DNA from: Microbacterium caowuchunii
GTDB lineage: Bacteria > Actinomycetota > Actinomycetes > Actinomycetales > Microbacteriaceae
Assembly (NCBI RefSeq): GCF_008727755.1
Contig: NZ_CP044231.1
Span: 1,612,001 to 1,676,000, forward strand
Reading direction: 5' to 3'
Length of the DNA stretch: 64,000 nucleotides
The translations under genes and the position numbers were made by a program. The notes under the pieces are model-generated. The model ran no database searches. It was not told the DNA's origin and saw nothing but the letters and a program-made list of their open reading frames with translations. This document shows, piece after piece, positions 7,875 to 18,412 of the stretch; position 1 is the first letter of the stretch; each line of letters opens with the position of its first letter.

Positions 7875-9524
7875 TCAGCTGTAGTTCAGTGCCTTCGCGA
7901 CGACGCCGCGCACGCGGTGCGGGACGACCTTTCGTGCCAGTGCGCCGGCTCGGCGGACGGCACGGGCTGCGAGGTCCCGTCCGCGCCCGGCGGGCCATTC
8001 GCGGCGCAGTCCCAGCGTGCCGTCGGGTGCGACGACGAGTCGGGACCGACGCCCGGCGAGGAGGGGAGACGGCTTCATCGCCTCCACCAGCGCGGGATCC
8101 GCACGCAGCGGGGTCTCGAACGTCCAGCCCGCGCGGCGCACGTGCGCCACGAGCTCTCCACTGGCCGTGGCATCGTTCCGGGCGAAGGTGCGCAGGGGAT
8201 CGATCGTGAGCGGCACCCTGTGCAGATCCGGGGCGACGCGGCCGGCGATGCGGCGCTCGCTGCGGCTCTCCCGATCCCGGATGTACACCTCGAGCCGGTC
8301 CCGGCGCAGATCCCGCCGTGCGTCCAGTTCGGACGCCGGGAGGATCTCCCCCAGCTCCGCCGGCGGCTGCCAGCGGAGCGGACGGATCACAGCGGGGTCC
8401 GCCGCGCCCGCGTCGGAGGCGGGCTCCTCGGCGAACACCAGGGCGTCCTGTCCGTCACGCAGGACGTCCACGCGGACCGTCAGCTGGAGCTTCCCTCGGC
8501 GCAGCCACTGCGCCGAGGCGACCTCGGTCCGGCATTCCAGTCCGGCCTCGAACTCGGCGAGGCGGAGCAGGTCCTCCCGCCGGTCCTGCCGGAGCAGGGC
8601 GGAGCGGATCCGCAGCGGGAAGGCGAGGCCCCGTTCCACCCCGGGACCGAATCGCTGCTGCGCGATCGGGCTCACCGTATCCAGGAAACGCTCGCGGTAC
8701 GCGTCCGGGTAGCGCACCATCCGGCTGCCGTCCATGCGCTTCAGGATCTTCCCCCGGTACCAGTGGCGCAGCAGCGTATCGCGGCGGGCCCCGGGCTCGA
8801 CATTCGCCTCCACCAGATCCAGCACGGACTCCAGATGGGGGAAGTAAGACTCCGGGTCGATGCGCGAGGAACTGGCGCTGCCCGCGTTGTTGATCCAGGC
8901 GTAACAGGGCCGGCTCGCCAGGATGGAGATCCGCTCCGCGCGGAAGTAGGCCTGCATCACGAACAGGTGGTCCTCGAGCCGCACCCGGCCCTCCGGGAAC
9001 CGGATGCCGTTCTCGCGCAGGAAGGCGGTGCGGAAGAGCTTGTGCGGGGTGAGCAGTTCCAGCAGCGGATCCTTCCCCAGCACCGCACTGGGGATGTCCC
9101 GGCGGAAGATCCGCCCCGGAATGCGGCGGCCCACGCCCACCACCTTGCCCACGACGACATCCGAGGAGTTCCGGTCGGCGTAGTCGCAGAGCTGCTCGAG
9201 CCCGTCTTCGAACAGGCGGTCGTCCTGGTCGGCGAAGAAGACGTAGGTGCCGCGTGCCTCCTGGATGCCGTGGTTTCGCGGGGTCCCCGGCCAGCCGGTG
9301 TGCTCGAGATGCAGCACCCGCACGTTCGGCCGGTTCCTGGCGACCCGATCCAGGTGCGCGCGCGTCGCGTCATCCGAGCCGTCGTCGCACAGGAGCACCT
9401 CGAAATCCTGTGGCGCGAGCGTCTGCCGGTCGAGAGAGGAGATGAGATCGTCGAATCCGGGTCCGGGATTGTAGACCGGGACCACGACGCTCACCCGGGG
9501 GGACGCGGATGCCTCTACTGTCAC
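7875..9524 (-). CDS. GT2 glycosyltransferase, teichoic-acid-like
   Basis: A 549-residue cytoplasmic or membrane-associated glycosyltransferase. The GT-A domain starts at VSVVVPVYNPG (11-21), with nucleotide-binding CDDGSDD (46-52) and metal-binding ADQDDRL (98-104). The stretch RLEDHLFVMQAYF and the C-terminal half (about 290-549, beta-rich with no transmembrane helix) recall polyribitol-phosphate GlcNAc transferases such as TarS. I infer sugar decoration of a cell-wall glycopolymer. I chose the GTG at 9524 because the GT2 fold begins ten residues later. An open frame extends 68 codons further up but is Pro/Arg-rich and overlaps the divergent hydrolase. Confidence 0.82.
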   Translation of the reverse strand: MTVEASASPRVSVVVPVYNPGPGFDDLISSLDRQTLAPQDFEVLLCDDGSDDATRAHLDRVARNRPNVRVLHLEHTGWPGTPRNHGIQEARGTYVFFADQDDRLFEDGLEQLCDYADRNSSDVVVGKVVGVGRRIPGRIFRRDIPSAVLGKDPLLELLTPHKLFRTAFLRENGIRFPEGRVRLEDHLFVMQAYFRAERISILASRPCYAWINNAGSASSSRIDPESYFPHLESVLDLVEANVEPGARRDTLLRHWYRGKILKRMDGSRMVRYPDAYRERFLDTVSPIAQQRFGPGVERGLAFPLRIRSALLRQDRREDLLRLAEFEAGLECRTEVASAQWLRRGKLQLTVRVDVLRDGQDALVFAEEPASDAGAADPAVIRPLRWQPPAELGEILPASELDARRDLRRDRLEVYIRDRESRSERRIAGRVAPDLHRVPLTIDPLRTFARNDATASGELVAHVRRAGWTFETPLRADPALVEAMKPSPLLAGRRSRLVVAPDGTLGLRREWPAGRGRDLAARAVRRAGALARKVVPHRVRGVVAKALNYS

Positions 9525-9686
9525 CCCACCAGTCAACAATCCCGGCCCCGCCTGCCGCCCGGGGTTGCGCTCGTCCCGATGACCTGTCCACCCGTCGCGG
9601 GGTGGGGCGAACAGCACGGGGGCTGCGCATGAGAGGATCACGGTCCTGATCGTTTCGATCGCCGTCCCATCCCCCGGGAGGTCGCC

Positions 9687-10763
9687 ATGCCGTTGGACCC
9701 GTTCTTCGCCGAGCGTCTGCGCGTCCACCGTCGCTACCTCATCGGCAAGGCCCTGGCCTCCGCCCGCACGCGGCTCACCCGCCTTTGGTCACGCATCCGC
9801 GGCGATGCCTCCGCCCCTGCGCGGACGCCACCGGGAACGGGGACGGGAGCTGCTGGGCAGCGGCGCACCCCGCGGGAACGTCACCGCCGTGAGGCCATCG
9901 CCTGGGATCGCAAGGAGCTCGCGACGGTCGGCACCCCCGGCCCGGTGCTGCGCACCGTGGAACACGAGGTGCAGGTGCCTGGGTATCCGTCCGTCCGGGT
10001 TCGGATCTACTACCCGGATGGCGGGGAAGGCACACTCGTCCCGGGATGCCTCACGCTCTTCGGCGGCGCCTTCCGCATCGGCGGCATCGACTATCCCACG
10101 ACGGATGCCGCCAACCGCCGCCGCGCGGCCGCGGCACGCGTCGCGATGGTGGCGGTGGACTACGCGCTCGCCCCCGAGCACCGCTTCCCGACACAGGTCG
10201 AACAGGCCCATGCCGTGCTGGTCTGGCTGTACCGGAACGCGGTGGAGCTGGGCGTGGATCCTGACCGCATCGGGGTCGCCGGCACCTCTGCCGGCGCCTC
10301 CATCGCCGCAGCCTTGACCCTCGCGAACCGGGACCGGACCGGTCTGCCGATCCGCACGCAGGTGCTCGAGGTCCCCGTCACCGACCTCACCGGGCGCCAC
10401 ATCGACCTGCGCGCCAGCCGGGCACTGGGCATCCCCCGCTTCATCGCGATGCGGGAGCTGCGGTCGGTCGCCCGCACCTACCTCGCCCGCCCGTCGGATG
10501 CGCGCGACCCGCTCGCCTCGCCGCTGCTGGCGCCGTCGCTGGCGGGGCTCCCGGAGGCGGTGATCCTGACGGCGGAGTACGACCCGCTCCGGGGTGACGG
10601 TGCCGCGTATGCCGCCCGGCTGCGCGAGGAGGGTGTGGAGGCCAGCGCCGTGCAGTATCTCGGCGTCATCCACGACACGCCGACCTTCACGGGCGTCCTG
10701 TCGTCGGCACGTCGGTGGGAGCGGGACGTCGTCAGCGCGCTGGCGCGCCTCCACGACGGATGA
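9687..10763 (+). CDS. alpha/beta hydrolase, HSL-type esterase with altered oxyanion motif
   Basis: A 358-residue member of the hormone-sensitive-lipase-like esterases. Catalytic Ser201 lies in GTSAGAS, Asp299 in AEYDPLRGDG and His329 in VIHDTPTF. The usual HGGG oxyanion-hole motif reads LFGGAFRIGG (124-133), with Phe in place of His. The N-terminal 75 residues are basic and proline-rich and resemble no catalytic element. A strong ribosome-binding site (GGGAGG) precedes the ATG. The natural substrate is unknown, probably small acyl esters. The gene is divergent from the glycosyltransferase and convergent with pyk. Confidence 0.85.
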   Translation: MPLDPFFAERLRVHRRYLIGKALASARTRLTRLWSRIRGDASAPARTPPGTGTGAAGQRRTPRERHRREAIAWDRKELATVGTPGPVLRTVEHEVQVPGYPSVRVRIYYPDGGEGTLVPGCLTLFGGAFRIGGIDYPTTDAANRRRAAAARVAMVAVDYALAPEHRFPTQVEQAHAVLVWLYRNAVELGVDPDRIGVAGTSAGASIAAALTLANRDRTGLPIRTQVLEVPVTDLTGRHIDLRASRALGIPRFIAMRELRSVARTYLARPSDARDPLASPLLAPSLAGLPEAVILTAEYDPLRGDGAAYAARLREEGVEASAVQYLGVIHDTPTFTGVLSSARRWERDVVSALARLHDG

Positions 10764-10773
10764 CGGGAACGAC

Positions 10774-10804
10774 GAAGGGGATGCCTCATCGAGGCATCCC
10801 CTTC
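10774..10804. terminator. bidirectional terminator between hydrolase and pyk
   Basis: A perfect 14-bp stem GAAGGGGATGCCTC / GAGGCATCCCCTTC with a 3-nt loop lies between convergent genes. Confidence 0.85.
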
Positions 10805-10818
10805 CCGATCCGCCGGGG

Positions 10819-12267
10819 CTACTCCCCCGATTTGTAGATCGGTGCACGGCCGTTGACGGCGTCCCCGATCTTGTGGATGCGGATGTCGTTGGTCGAACCG
10901 ATGATTCCGGGAGGGGAACCGGAGATCACGACGACCTTGTCCCCTTCCTTGGCGAGGTCGTTCGACAGGAAGAAGTCATCCACCTGGATGAACATGCGGT
11001 CGGTGTGCGCCACGTGCTCGACGAGGGTGGACTGGATGCCCCAGGTGAGGGCCATCCGACGTCGGATCGCCGGCTCCGGCGTGAACGCCATGAGCGGGAA
11101 ACGCGGACGCAGCCGCGACATGCGCCGAGCGGTGTCGCCGGACTCGGTGAAGATGCAGACCCACTTCGCCTCGACGAACTCGGCGACCTCCATCGCGGCC
11201 AGCGTGATGGCCCCGCCCTGGGTGCGCGGCTTGGTGTTCAGCGGCGCGATGCGCTCCAGGCCGTGCTCCTCGGTGGAGTTCACGATCCGGGCCATGGTCT
11301 CGACGACCGTGACCGGGTACTTGCCCACGCTCGTCTCGCCGGAGAGCATGACCGCGTCGGCGCCGTCCAGGACGGCGTTGGCGACGTCGCTGGTCTCGGC
11401 GCGCGTGGGCACCGGGTTCTCGATCATCGACTCGAGCATCTGCGTCGCCACGATGACGGGCTTCGCCATGCGCCGGCACAGCTCGACCGCGCGCTTCTGC
11501 ACGATCGGGACGGCCTCGAGCGGAAGCTCGACACCGAGATCGCCGCGGGCGACCATGATGCCGTCGAAGGCGTCGATGATCTCCTCGAGGTTGTCCACGG
11601 CCTGCGGCTTCTCGATCTTGGCGATGACGGGGACGCGGCGTCCCTCCTCGGCCATGATCACGTGCACGCGCTGGACGTCCTTCGCATCGCGCACGAACGA
11701 GAGCGCGATCACATCGGCGCCCGCTCGCAGGCCCCAGCGGAGATCCGCCTCGTCCTTCTCGGACAGGGCCGGGACGTTGACGGCGACGCCGGGCAGGTTG
11801 ATGCCCTTGTTGTTCGAGACGGCACCGGCGACGATCACCTCGGTGGTGACGACGCGGCTGTCGGTCTCGATGACCTTGACGCGGACCTTGCCGTCGTCGA
11901 TGAGGAGGTAGTCGCCGGGCTTCACGTCGTTCGGCAGACCCTTGAAGGTCGTCGAGACGATCTCCTTGGTGCCGGGGACGTCGTCGATGGTGATCTTGAA
12001 GATGTCACCGACCGCCAGCTCGTGGGGGCCGTCCGCGAACTTGCCCAGACGGATCTTCGGGCCCTGCAGGTCGACCAGGATGGCCACCGCACGTCCGGCG
12101 TCTTCAGCAGCCCGGCGCACGTTCGCGAAGTTCGCGTCGTGCACGGAGTAGTCCCCGTGGGAAAGGTTGAGCCGGGCCACGTCCACCCCTGCGTCGATGA
12201 TCGAGCGGACCATCTCGTAGGAGGAAGTTGCCGGGCCGAGGGTTGCGACGATCTTCGCGCGTCTCAT
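10819..12267 (-). CDS. pyk: pyruvate kinase
   Basis: A 482-residue pyruvate kinase catalysing phosphoenolpyruvate + ADP to pyruvate + ATP, the last step of glycolysis. It starts MRRAKIVATLGPATSS. It has LNLSHGDYSVH, the active-site segment VIAKIEKPQAVDNLEEII with the catalytic lysine, MVARGDLGVELP, and ATQMLESMIENPVPTRAE, all typical. The C-terminal allosteric domain is complete (SESGDTARRMS-like segment). It is the last gene of the lgt-gltB-gltD-pyk block, 48 bp after gltD, and may have its own promoter in that gap. Confidence 0.97.
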   Translation of the reverse strand: MRRAKIVATLGPATSSYEMVRSIIDAGVDVARLNLSHGDYSVHDANFANVRRAAEDAGRAVAILVDLQGPKIRLGKFADGPHELAVGDIFKITIDDVPGTKEIVSTTFKGLPNDVKPGDYLLIDDGKVRVKVIETDSRVVTTEVIVAGAVSNNKGINLPGVAVNVPALSEKDEADLRWGLRAGADVIALSFVRDAKDVQRVHVIMAEEGRRVPVIAKIEKPQAVDNLEEIIDAFDGIMVARGDLGVELPLEAVPIVQKRAVELCRRMAKPVIVATQMLESMIENPVPTRAETSDVANAVLDGADAVMLSGETSVGKYPVTVVETMARIVNSTEEHGLERIAPLNTKPRTQGGAITLAAMEVAEFVEAKWVCIFTESGDTARRMSRLRPRFPLMAFTPEPAIRRRMALTWGIQSTLVEHVAHTDRMFIQVDDFFLSNDLAKEGDKVVVISGSPPGIIGSTNDIRIHKIGDAVNGRAPIYKSGE

Positions 12268-12315
12268 CCGTTTATCGTGCTCCGCTTTTGTAGTAGTGGG
12301 GATGCCTCGGCCAGC

Positions 12316-13782
12316 CTACGCGGGCTGGAGTCCGATAGCGACATCCGTGGGTCGGACGGGCGACGGCAGCGCCGTGTCGCCCATCAGATAGGTGTCGACG
12401 GCCGCAGCTGCGGCGCGTCCTTCCGCGATCGCCCAGACGATGAGCGACTGACCGCGACCGGCGTCGCCGGCGACGAACACGCCGGGGGCGGTGGTCTGGT
12501 AGTCGTTGTCCCGCTCGACGTTGCCGCGTCCGGTGAACTGCGCGCCCAGCTGGGTCTCCAGCTCGGTGCGCTCCGGTCCGGTGAATCCCATGGCGATGAG
12601 CACGAGGTCGGCCGGGATCTCCCGTTCGGTCCCGCTCTTGGGCACGCGCCGGCCGTCCAGGTATTCGGTCTCGGCGACGCGCAGAGCCCGGACCTCGCCC
12701 ACGTCGTTGCCGAGGAACTCGACCGTGGAGGCGAGGAAGACGCGTTCGCCGCCCTCCTCGTGCGCCGAGGAGACCTCGAACAGCGTGGGGGTCGTCGGCC
12801 ACGGCTGGTCGCCGGTACGGGATGCGGGCGGCTGCTTGCCGATGGCGAGGTTCGTGACGCTGAGTGCGCCCTGGCGGTGCGCGGTACCGATGCAGTCGGC
12901 CCCCGTGTCGCCGCCGCCGATGACGATGACGTGCTTGCCCTCGGCGCTGATCTGGTTCGGGACCTGATCGCCGGCCACCGCGTGGTTCGACTCCACCAAG
13001 TACTCCATGGCGAAGTGCACTCCGGCGAGGTCGCGGCCGGGGATGGCGAGATCACGGGCGACGGTCGAGCCGGTCGCGACCACGACCGCGTCGTAGCGCG
13101 TGCGCAGGTCCGACCAGGAGATGTCGCGGCCGATCTCGACGCCGGCCCGGAAGCGCGTCCCCTCGTTCTGCATCTGACGCAGACGGGTCTCGAGGTGCTT
13201 CTTCTCCATCTTGAAGTCCGGGATGCCGTAGCGCAGGAGTCCCCCGATGCGGTCGTCCCGCTCGAAGACCGCCACCGTGTGACCGGCGCGGGTCAGTTGC
13301 TGCGCGGCGGCGAGCCCGGCAGGGCCGGAACCGACGACCGCGACCGTCTTACCGGTCAGCCGCTCCGGCGGCTCGGGCTCGACCCAGCCGTGGGCGAAGG
13401 CCTCGTCGATGATCGAGACCTCGACCTGCTTGATCGTCACGGCGGGCTGGTTGATTCCCAGCACGCAGGCGCTCTCGCAGGGGGCCGGGCACAGGCGGCC
13501 GGTGAACTCGGGGAAGTTGTTCGTCGCGTGCAGACGCTCGATCGCCGCGCGGCCCTCGCCCCGCCAGATGAGGTCGTTCCACTCCGGGATGAGGTTCCCG
13601 AGCGGGCAACCCTTGTGGCAGAACGGGATTCCGCAGTCCATGCAGCGGCCGGCCTGGCGGCGGAGCACCGCGGAGTCGCCCGGTTCGTAGACCTCTTTCC
13701 AGTCCATGATGCGGACCGGGACCGGACGACGGGCGGGGAGCTCTCGCTCGGTGACTTTCAGAAAACCTTTCGGGTCAGCCAC
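12316..13782 (-). CDS. gltD: glutamate synthase, small subunit
   Basis: The 488-residue beta subunit of NADPH-GOGAT. It passes electrons from NADPH through FAD to the large subunit. The N-terminal iron-sulfur cysteines are present ([17 protein letters not shown] and [14 protein letters not shown]). They are followed by the FAD site [17 protein letters not shown] and the NADPH site [16 protein letters not shown]. It starts at GTG, overlapping gltB by 8 bp, so translation is coupled. Confidence 0.97.
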   Translation of the reverse strand: MADPKGFLKVTERELPARRPVPVRIMDWKEVYEPGDSAVLRRQAGRCMDCGIPFCHKGCPLGNLIPEWNDLIWRGEGRAAIERLHATNNFPEFTGRLCPAPCESACVLGINQPAVTIKQVEVSIIDEAFAHGWVEPEPPERLTGKTVAVVGSGPAGLAAAQQLTRAGHTVAVFERDDRIGGLLRYGIPDFKMEKKHLETRLRQMQNEGTRFRAGVEIGRDISWSDLRTRYDAVVVATGSTVARDLAIPGRDLAGVHFAMEYLVESNHAVAGDQVPNQISAEGKHVIVIGGGDTGADCIGTAHRQGALSVTNLAIGKQPPASRTGDQPWPTTPTLFEVSSAHEEGGERVFLASTVEFLGNDVGEVRALRVAETEYLDGRRVPKSGTEREIPADLVLIAMGFTGPERTELETQLGAQFTGRGNVERDNDYQTTAPGVFVAGDAGRGQSLIVWAIAEGRAAAAAVDTYLMGDTALPSPVRPTDVAIGLQPA

Positions 13783-16700
13783 CCGTCACCTCCATGATGC
13801 GGTTCCACACGACGTCGCCGTCGGGGTCGAGCCCCTCGGCCAGTGCGACCTCACGGGTCTGCAGCACCGCCGCGTAGTCGCGCGGGACAGCCCGCACGAA
13901 GTTCTTCACTTCCTCCTCGAAGTCCTCGAGAAGGCGTGCTGCGAGCGTCGACTCGGTCTCGGCGAGGTGCCGCTGCAGCAGGTCGCGGAGGATCTCCGCG
14001 TCGCCCGACCCCAGGGGGCCGAGCTCGAGTTCGCCGCCCAAGAGCGATTCGCGGTTCACCAGCTTCTCGTCGAGACGGTAGATGTAGGCGGTGCCGCCCG
14101 ACATCCCCGCTCCGAGGTTGCGTCCGGTCGCCCCGAGGATCACGGCGAGTCCGCCGGTCATGTACTCCAGCGCGTGGTCGCCCACCCCCTCGACGACGGC
14201 CGTGGCACCGGAGTTGCGGACGAGGAATCGCTCGCCCACGGTGCCGCGCAGGAACATCGTGCCCTGCGTTGCGCCGTAGCCGATGACGTTCCCGGCGATG
14301 ACGTTCTCCGAGGCGTCGAAGGCGGCGTCACGCGGCGGTCGCACGACGATCTGACCACCCGAGAGGCCCTTGCCGACGTAGTCGTTCGAGTCGCCTTCGA
14401 GCCGGAGCGTGATGCCTGCCGGCATGAAGGCTCCGAAGGACTGCCCGGCCGAGCCGGTCAAGGAGACCTCGATCGATCCGGAGGGCAGGCCGTTCTCACC
14501 GTGCGCCTTCGTGACGTGGTGGCCGAGCATCGTGCCGACCGCCCGCTCCGTGTTGCGGATGGGGAGGGAGATCTCCACATGTCCACCGTGCGCGATGACG
14601 TCCTGTGCGCGCTGGATCAGTCCGACGTCGAAGTGCTCTTCGAGCTCGTGCAGCTGCTCCCGCTTGTTGCGCCGCGGCTCGTCGTCCGCGAACGCCGGGC
14701 CCTCCAGCACGGGGGTGAGATCCAGTCCGCTGGCCTTCCAGTGCTCCACGGCACCGTTCACGTCCAGCAGCTCGGTGTGGCCGATCGCCTCGTCGAGGGA
14801 CCGGAACCCGAGCTCGGCGAGGTACTCGCGCACCTCTTCCGCGATGAACTCCATGAAGTTGACGACGAACTCCGGCTTACCGGTGAACCGCGACCGCAGC
14901 ACGGGGTTCTGCGTGGCGACACCCACCGGGCAGGTGTCGAGGTGGCACACGCGCATCATGATGCAGCCGGAGACGACCAGCGGCGCGGTGGCGAAGCCGA
15001 ACTCCTCGGCGCCCAGCAGGGCACCGATGACGACGTCGCGACCCGTCTTGAGCTGGCCGTCCACCTGCACGACGACCCGGTCCCGCATCCCGTTCAGCAT
15101 CAGGGTCTGCTGGGTCTCGGCCAGGCCGAGCTCCCAGGGCGTCCCGGCGTGCTTGAGGGAGTTCATCGGGCTCGCGCCCGTGCCGCCGTCGTGTCCGGAG
15201 ACGAGGATGACGTCGGCCAGGGCCTTCGCCGTCCCGGCGGCGACCGCACCGATGCCGGACTGGCTGACGAGTTTGACGTGCACCCGCGCCTCGGGGTTCG
15301 CGCGCTTCAGATCGAAGATGAGCTGCTTGAGGTCTTCGATCGAGTAGATGTCGTGGTGCGGCGGCGGCGAGATCAGTCCCACGCCCGGCGTCCCGCCGCG
15401 CGTGCGGGCCACCCACGGGTAGACCTTCTGCGGCGGCAGCTGACCGCCCTCGCCGGGCTTGGCGCCCTGCGCGAGCTTGATCTGGATGTCGTCCGCTTCG
15501 GTGAGGTACAGGCTCGTGACGCCGAACCGGCCGGAGGCCACCTGCTTGATCGCACTGCGGCGGGTGGGGTCGAGCAGACGGTCGACGTCCTCCCCGCCCT
15601 CACCGGTGTTCGACTTCGCACCGATGCTGTTCATCGCGATCGCGAGGGTCTCGTGCGCCTCCTTGGAGATGGAGCCGTAGCTCATCGCCCCGGTGGAGAA
15701 ACGCTTCACGATCGATGAGACGGGCTCGACCTCGTCGAGGGGAACACGCGGGCGCTGGCCGGTGCGCAGGGAGAACAGGCCGCGCAGGGTCTTCAGCTCC
15801 TGCGCCTGGTCGTCCACGAGCTTCGTGTACTCGCGGAAGATGTCGTAACGCCGCTCGCGGGTCGCGTGCTGCAGCCGGAAGACGGTGTCCGGGTTGAACA
15901 GGTGCGGAGCGCCGTCCCGACGCCACTGGTACTCCCCGCCGGTCCACAACCGCTCGTGGGCGCGGGGAGCGTGGTCCTCCGGGTAAGCGAAATCGTGACG
16001 GGCCTGGTTCTCGGTTGCGATCTCCTCGATGCCGATGCCGCCGAGCTTCGTCTCGGTGCCCGTGAAGTACTCGTCCACGAACTCCTGGGACAGCCCGATC
16101 GCCTCGAAGACCTGGGCGCCGGCGTACGAGGACACCGTGGAGATGCCCATCTTGGACATGATCTTCAGCACGCCCTTGCCGAGCGCGTAGATCAGGTTCT
16201 TGACGGCCTTCTCCGGGCTGCGGTCGGTGATGAAACCGGCACGCACCAGGTACTCCACGGTCTCCATGGCCAGGTACGGGTTCACCGCGGAGGCGCCGTA
16301 GCCGATCAGCGTCGCGACGTGGTGGACCTCGCGGACGTCGCCGGCTTCCACCACCAGTCCGACCTTCATCCGGTTCTCGCGACGGATCAGGTGGTGATGG
16401 ATCGCCGAGACCATGAGCAACGACGGGATCGGGACGAGGTCCTTGTTGGAGTCACGGTCGCTGAGGATGAGGAACTCGGCGCCGTCCGCGATGGCGCGGT
16501 CGGCCTCCTCGCACATCTCGGCCAGGCGCGCCTTCATCGTGCCGGGGCCGGCATCGAAGTGGTAGAGACCCCGGATGATGGCGCTGCGGCGGCCGGGCAT
16601 CGCCTGGTGGATGTTCTGCAGCTTCGCCAGCTCGTCGTTGTCGATGACCGGGAAGTCGAGCGTGACCGCACGGGCGTGGTCCGGACCCTCGGAGAGGAGG

Positions 16701-18361
16701 TTCCCCTCCGGGCCGAGACCGAGCGAGAGCGAGGTCACGACCTCTTCGCGGATCGAGTCGAGCGGCGGGTTCGTCACCTGCGCGAACTGCTGGGTGAAGT
16801 AGTCGAACAGCAGGCGCGGGCGTTCGCTGAGCACCGCGATCGGCGTGTCGCTGCCCATGGCCCCGAGCGGCTCGGCGCCGTTCTGCCCCATCGGGGTCAG
16901 CAGCAGCCGCACCTCCTCCTCGGTGTACCCGAACGTGCGCTGACGACGGGTGATGGAGGCGATGGGGTGCACGATGTGCTCGCGCTCGGGAAGGTCGGCC
17001 AGGCGCACCCGGTTGGTCAGCCACTCCCGCCACGGACGCAGGGAAGCCAGCTCCGACTTGATCTCCTCGTCCTCGACGATGCGCCGCTGCGCGGTGTCGA
17101 CGAGGAACATCCGGCCGGGCTGGAGTCGTCCGCGGCGCTTGATGCGCTCCGGAGCGAAGTCCAGCACACCCGTCTCGCTGCCGATGACGACGAGGCCGTC
17201 GGTGGTCTCCGTCCAGCGGCCGGGGCGCAGTCCGTTGCGGTCCAGGGTCGCGCCGACCACGGTGCCGTCGGTGAAGATCAGCGCGGCGGGACCGTCCCAC
17301 GGCTCCATCTGCATGGAGTGGTACTCGTAGAAGGCCCGCAGATCCGCATCCATGTCCGGCTGCTTCTCGTACGCCTCCGGGACCATCATCATGATCGCGT
17401 GCGGCAGGCTCCGACCGGTGAGGGTCAGCAGCTCCAGGACCTCGTCGAACGAGGCCGAGTCGCTGGCGCCGTCGGTGCAGATGGGCAGGAGCGGACGGAT
17501 CTCCCCGAGCAGCTCGGACTCGAGCTGCGACTGACGCGCCCGCATCCAGTTGCGGTTCCCCTTGACCGTGTTGATCTCACCGTTGTGCGCGAGCATGCGC
17601 AGCGGCTGGGCGAGCGGCCAGGACGGGAACGTGTTCGTGGAGTAGCGGGAGTGCACGACGGCGAGCTCCGACGCGAAGCGCTCGTCCTGCAGATCCGGGT
17701 AGAAGGGCTCCAGCTGAAGGGTCGTGACCATGCCCTTGTAGCCGAGCGTGCGGCTCGAGAGCGACACGAAGTACGCGTCGAGCTCGTTCCGGGCGCGCTT
17801 GCGCAGGCGGAAGACCCGGCGATCCAGCGCGATGCCGGAGAGGGCGGGCGCATCCCCCACCGCTGGGCGCGAGAGGAACAGCTGCTCGAACACGGGCCGT
17901 GCCTCGAGCGCCAGCTTGCCGAGGTGCTCCTCGACCGTGGGCACCTCGCGCCAGCCGAGCACCACGAGGTTCTCGGCCGCGGCGATCCGCTCGATCCCGG
18001 CCTTCTGCGCGGCGCGGGCGTCGTCGTCGCGCGGCAGGAACGCCATCCCGGCCGCGTACTCCCCCACCGGCGGCAGGTCGAAGTCGACCACCGCGCGCAG
18101 GAAGGCATCCGGCATCTGCGTGAGGATGCCCGCGCCGTCACCGGTGCCCGCATCCGACCCGATCGCACCGCGGTGCTCGAGGTTGCGCAGCGCGGTGAGC
18201 GCGAGATCGATGATGTCGTGCCCGGCCTCGCCGCGAAGGGTCGCGACCATGGCGAGGCCGCACGCGTCCTTCTCGAAGGCAGGGTTGTACATCCCCTGCT
18301 TGGCCGGGAACGTTCCGAAGGTCTGCGGCCCTACAGCGCCGTGACGGGGGCTCGAAGCCAT
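13775..18361 (-). CDS. gltB: glutamate synthase, large subunit
   Basis: The 1528-residue alpha subunit of NADPH-dependent glutamate synthase, which makes two glutamates from glutamine and 2-oxoglutarate. A 33-residue propeptide precedes Cys34 ([10 protein letters not shown]), the glutaminase nucleophile exposed by autocleavage. The central domain, the FMN synthase barrel ([20 protein letters not shown]) and the 3Fe-4S cysteines (CHLDTCPVG, with a first Cys in CIMMRVC) follow. A GXGXG beta-helix domain closes the protein. Its length is normal for actinobacteria. It follows lgt by 51 bp. Confidence 0.97.
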   Translation of the reverse strand: MASSPRHGAVGPQTFGTFPAKQGMYNPAFEKDACGLAMVATLRGEAGHDIIDLALTALRNLEHRGAIGSDAGTGDGAGILTQMPDAFLRAVVDFDLPPVGEYAAGMAFLPRDDDARAAQKAGIERIAAAENLVVLGWREVPTVEEHLGKLALEARPVFEQLFLSRPAVGDAPALSGIALDRRVFRLRKRARNELDAYFVSLSSRTLGYKGMVTTLQLEPFYPDLQDERFASELAVVHSRYSTNTFPSWPLAQPLRMLAHNGEINTVKGNRNWMRARQSQLESELLGEIRPLLPICTDGASDSASFDEVLELLTLTGRSLPHAIMMMVPEAYEKQPDMDADLRAFYEYHSMQMEPWDGPAALIFTDGTVVGATLDRNGLRPGRWTETTDGLVVIGSETGVLDFAPERIKRRGRLQPGRMFLVDTAQRRIVEDEEIKSELASLRPWREWLTNRVRLADLPEREHIVHPIASITRRQRTFGYTEEEVRLLLTPMGQNGAEPLGAMGSDTPIAVLSERPRLLFDYFTQQFAQVTNPPLDSIREEVVTSLSLGLGPEGNLLSEGPDHARAVTLDFPVIDNDELAKLQNIHQAMPGRRSAIIRGLYHFDAGPGTMKARLAEMCEEADRAIADGAEFLILSDRDSNKDLVPIPSLLMVSAIHHHLIRRENRMKVGLVVEAGDVREVHHVATLIGYGASAVNPYLAMETVEYLVRAGFITDRSPEKAVKNLIYALGKGVLKIMSKMGISTVSSYAGAQVFEAIGLSQEFVDEYFTGTETKLGGIGIEEIATENQARHDFAYPEDHAPRAHERLWTGGEYQWRRDGAPHLFNPDTVFRLQHATRERRYDIFREYTKLVDDQAQELKTLRGLFSLRTGQRPRVPLDEVEPVSSIVKRFSTGAMSYGSISKEAHETLAIAMNSIGAKSNTGEGGEDVDRLLDPTRRSAIKQVASGRFGVTSLYLTEADDIQIKLAQGAKPGEGGQLPPQKVYPWVARTRGGTPGVGLISPPPHHDIYSIEDLKQLIFDLKRANPEARVHVKLVSQSGIGAVAAGTAKALADVILVSGHDGGTGASPMNSLKHAGTPWELGLAETQQTLMLNGMRDRVVVQVDGQLKTGRDVVIGALLGAEEFGFATAPLVVSGCIMMRVCHLDTCPVGVATQNPVLRSRFTGKPEFVVNFMEFIAEEVREYLAELGFRSLDEAIGHTELLDVNGAVEHWKASGLDLTPVLEGPAFADDEPRRNKREQLHELEEHFDVGLIQRAQDVIAHGGHVEISLPIRNTERAVGTMLGHHVTKAHGENGLPSGSIEVSLTGSAGQSFGAFMPAGITLRLEGDSNDYVGKGLSGGQIVVRPPRDAAFDASENVIAGNVIGYGATQGTMFLRGTVGERFLVRNSGATAVVEGVGDHALEYMTGGLAVILGATGRNLGAGMSGGTAYIYRLDEKLVNRESLLGGELELGPLGSGDAEILRDLLQRHLAETESTLAARLLEDFEEEVKNFVRAVPRDYAAVLQTREVALAEGLDPDGDVVWNRIMEVTGG

Positions 18362-18412
18362 ACCAACCGTCCTCTGTTGATGCTCGTGCTGGGACGACGT
18401 CGGCCCTGAATG

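Noticed and set aside
1521-10763. Integrated phage or conjugative element
   Set aside because: No integrase, structural, relaxase or replication gene and no flanking direct repeat of the tRNA end found by eye.
10594-13797. A 1067-codon plus-strand open frame spanning pyk and gltD
   Set aside because: It runs through two real minus-strand genes and a terminator, with no recognisable domain.
15866-18409. An 847-codon plus-strand open frame opposite gltB
   Set aside because: Same antisense effect; low-complexity product and no ribosome-binding site.
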